Shown here piece by piece: positions 62,123 through 64,000 of a stretch of 64,000 bases of DNA (the first letter of the stretch is position 1; each line of letters starts with the position of its first letter). The position numbers were made by a program, and so were the translations under genes. Source of the stretch: Rutidosis leptorrhynchoides (taxonomy: Eukaryota > Streptophyta > Magnoliopsida > Asterales > Asteraceae); assembly GCF_046630445.1 (NCBI RefSeq), contig NC_092336.1, positions 205,935,001-205,999,000 of the forward strand. Direction: 5' to 3'. The notes beneath the pieces were generated by a model, which was not told the DNA's origin, made no database searches, and was given only the letters and a program-made list of their open reading frames with translations.

Positions 62123-62523
62123 CAAAGTTGTAATCAAGGTCGTAAAATTCGCGAGTCGGGGAGGAGACGGTCAGGACTTTGGTGGGACGAGTCAGTCGAG
62201 TCGGGCCGAGAGGAGGACGAGACGGAGACGAGTCGAACGTTGACGACGTTTATTAATAAATAAAGTAAACATATATATAGATATTACGCACAAATATATC
62301 GAGCATAAAACATAAATATTTCAACAAACAAAGATATATAGCGCAAAAGCTAATTCTAAAAATATAAAAGTTTTGACCTAACTTTGACCGACTCAGACTC
62401 AACTCGGCGGACTCAGCCCGACTTTAACTCAACTTCTTAGCTTTGACCGACTATTTAAGTGTTTTGAGCGAGTGGGGACAGGCTAGTACACGTAGGCCGA
62501 TTCGGCCTACTTTTACAACAGTG
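62123..62523. mobile_element. hAT-like MITE between the NPF and NPG-family genes (401 bp)
   Basis: Flanked by the perfect 8-bp repeat CTTGTAAT (62115-62122 and 62524-62531). The ends match as inverted repeats: CAAAGTTGTAA at the left, CACTGTTGTAA on the opposite strand at the right. The interior has GC-rich flanks with complementary GAGTCGGGCCGAG-type and GACTCGGCGG-type segments and an AT-rich centre. No ORF. The imperfect termini leave the class somewhat uncertain. Confidence 0.68.
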
Positions 62524-62913
62524 CTTGTAATCAAGTAATTAACTGATATTTCAGAATAAAAATAACATAACTAAATTTATCATAACATTGATTAAAATGG
62601 TGTAAATCAACTAAAATTGTGAACTAAAATTACACACATAGAAGGCGACTTTTAACCATCATACCTGATACCTGATAGAGACGAACATAACTTGGATTTT
62701 TACTCATTTAAAACGGCTCGAAAATGTCACCTCCTCAACACATTTCATAAATAATTGCTGCATACGAAAGTGAATTCGACACTCAGTTGCAACAAAAGAA
62801 TTACTTTAATCTCTAGGTACATTTTCCTTTTCCTATAGCATACATGGTACAAGTCTCTTCAAAACAAAAATGAATAATGTTAATTAATACCTCATATTGA
62901 CAATAAATGGTAG

Positions 62914-64000
62914 TTATCGAAAAGACTCTATCGGTTCTGTTTCCTGTAATACAGTAGCAGCCTCAAAACAGTTAGCAGCTTCTGTTACAAACATGGGACC
63001 ATCATGTTTGTAACACAAGCCAAGATTATACCAAGCAGAAGAGTTCAATCGGTCCAAACGTAATGCTTCAGTCAAGAAGCTTTTGGCTGACGTGGCAGAC
63101 TTGCCTCCTGCTCGTCGGATAATCACAGCCATCGAAACAAGACTCTGTACGTGAGTGGGGTCCAGATCTAATGCAAGTTCATACGCACTTTTAGCTTCTT
63201 TCTGGAAACCCTTTGCTTCATAGAGTAAACCTGCAACAATAAAAAAAATATATAATGTAACAATTAGGGTAACAATTTCAGATCAAAAAAGAAGTCATTT
63301 TGGGTTGACACAATTTTGTTAACTAAAAACAGTATTACAGGTTGTAAATACTCGTTTCATTTTTTAGCTAATATTTGAAATGTAACTAGTTTGACTGGGT
63401 TATATAAAATGCAACCCAAAGTGACCCATTTTCATATGTATGGCCATACCAGTGATATGCAAACGAGAAGCAGAGTAATAATCGATGGCTTCAGACTTTG
63501 AAAGACAAGCCTCCGCATCACGCCATTGCGATAACTTCATATAAACCGTTGCTAAATCATGCCATATTTCCATCTCCAAATTTTTAAGATGCTTTCCACC
63601 AACCTACAATACAAAAAAATAAATAAATAAATAAATAAATAAATAAAATTCATCAAAATCACCATTTCAGTTAAATTAACTGTCAAAAAACTCAAAATTA
63701 CCTCATAACTTTTCTTCTGAGACCGAAAACTCTTACTCTGAACTTGAAGAACCGCAAGAATTTGCGTATACGTTTGAATAGCATTATTCATTTGACCCTG
63801 CGCAACCTGAAGCCGTGCTTTCGTTCTCAACAATTCTCCTTGGTCCCATCTCCCGGTTTGTTCTAACGCAACATTAATTACTGTTTCACCCTCCGAAAAC
63901 CGTTTTTGACCCGACAATATTCTAGCCAATAAAATCCATCCTTTAACATTAGACCCACCTTCCAATTTAGTCAACCGTTTGACATAATCAAACGCAACAT
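62914..64000 (-). CDS. NPGR: NO POLLEN GERMINATION-RELATED TPR protein, C-terminal exons (gene continues beyond window)
   Basis: Three exons on the minus strand: 64000-63702 (cut by the window edge), 63603-63450 and 63230-62914, with stop codon at 62916-62914. The GT-AG junctions keep frame, introns 98 and 219 bp. The sequence matches the C-terminal half of plant NPG1/NPGR proteins. Motifs include DQGELLRTKARLQVAQGQ, TYTQILAVLQVQSKSF, WHDLATVYMKLSQWRDAEAC and LNSSAWYNLGLCYK, arranged as tetratricopeptide repeats, and the protein ends EPIESFR. Family members bind calmodulin; NPG1 is needed for pollen germination, and relatives are tied to plasma-membrane phosphoinositide signalling. The N-terminal part lies outside. 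I cannot tell NPGR1 from NPGR2. An AAAT microsatellite (63611-63648) lies in the first visible intron. Confidence 0.88.

Overview
The window is plant nuclear DNA: AT-rich, intron-containing, and about 90% LTR retrotransposons. The coding style of the elements (Athila-type Gypsy, Ty1/Copia with zinc-knuckle gag) and of the two host genes points to a eudicot. The family Asteraceae is my softer guess, made from repeat style rather than from any search. No tRNA, rRNA or CRISPR feature was found.

Layout. (1) 1-7648: a plus-strand Gypsy-like element with very long LTRs (about 3 kb) and no pol gene, cut by the left window edge. (2) 7649-25388: a minus-strand relative in tandem, internal-LTR-internal-LTR, again without pol; each internal copy carries the same solo LTR of another family. 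(3) 25389-29233: a broken antisense ORF followed by the 3' end and LTR of another plus-strand Gypsy element. (4) 29234-31790 and 56863-57032: a dead minus-strand Copia element, split in two and hit by a Mutator-type MITE. (5) 31791-56857: a plus-strand Copia element inserted in that element's LTR (TSD AACTC). (6) 35976-52856: an Athila-type Gypsy element inserted in the Copia integrase (TSD CGATG), with a near-complete gag-pol, a small zinc-knuckle ORF and an ATHILA-family ORF that appears to be spliced. (7) 57033-58800: unassigned spacer. (8) 58877-61905: a four-exon NPF (NRT1/PTR) transporter gene that looks intact. (9) 62914-64000: the last three exons of a NO POLLEN GERMINATION-RELATED TPR gene on the minus strand. 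The two host genes are tail to tail, about 1 kb apart, with a hAT-type MITE between them and another in NPF intron 2.

The most unusual signal is in the Athila element. A 13-bp near-palindrome, CCGCGA(C/G)TCGCGG, occurs in pairs with exactly 31 bp start to start at four places: both LTRs just upstream of a TATA box, the 5' leader, and just upstream of the spliced ATHILA ORF. This looks like one bipartite regulatory site reused at several positions of a single element. The second most unusual item is the tandem pol-less array of relatives that keep only a 148-codon gag-like ORF.
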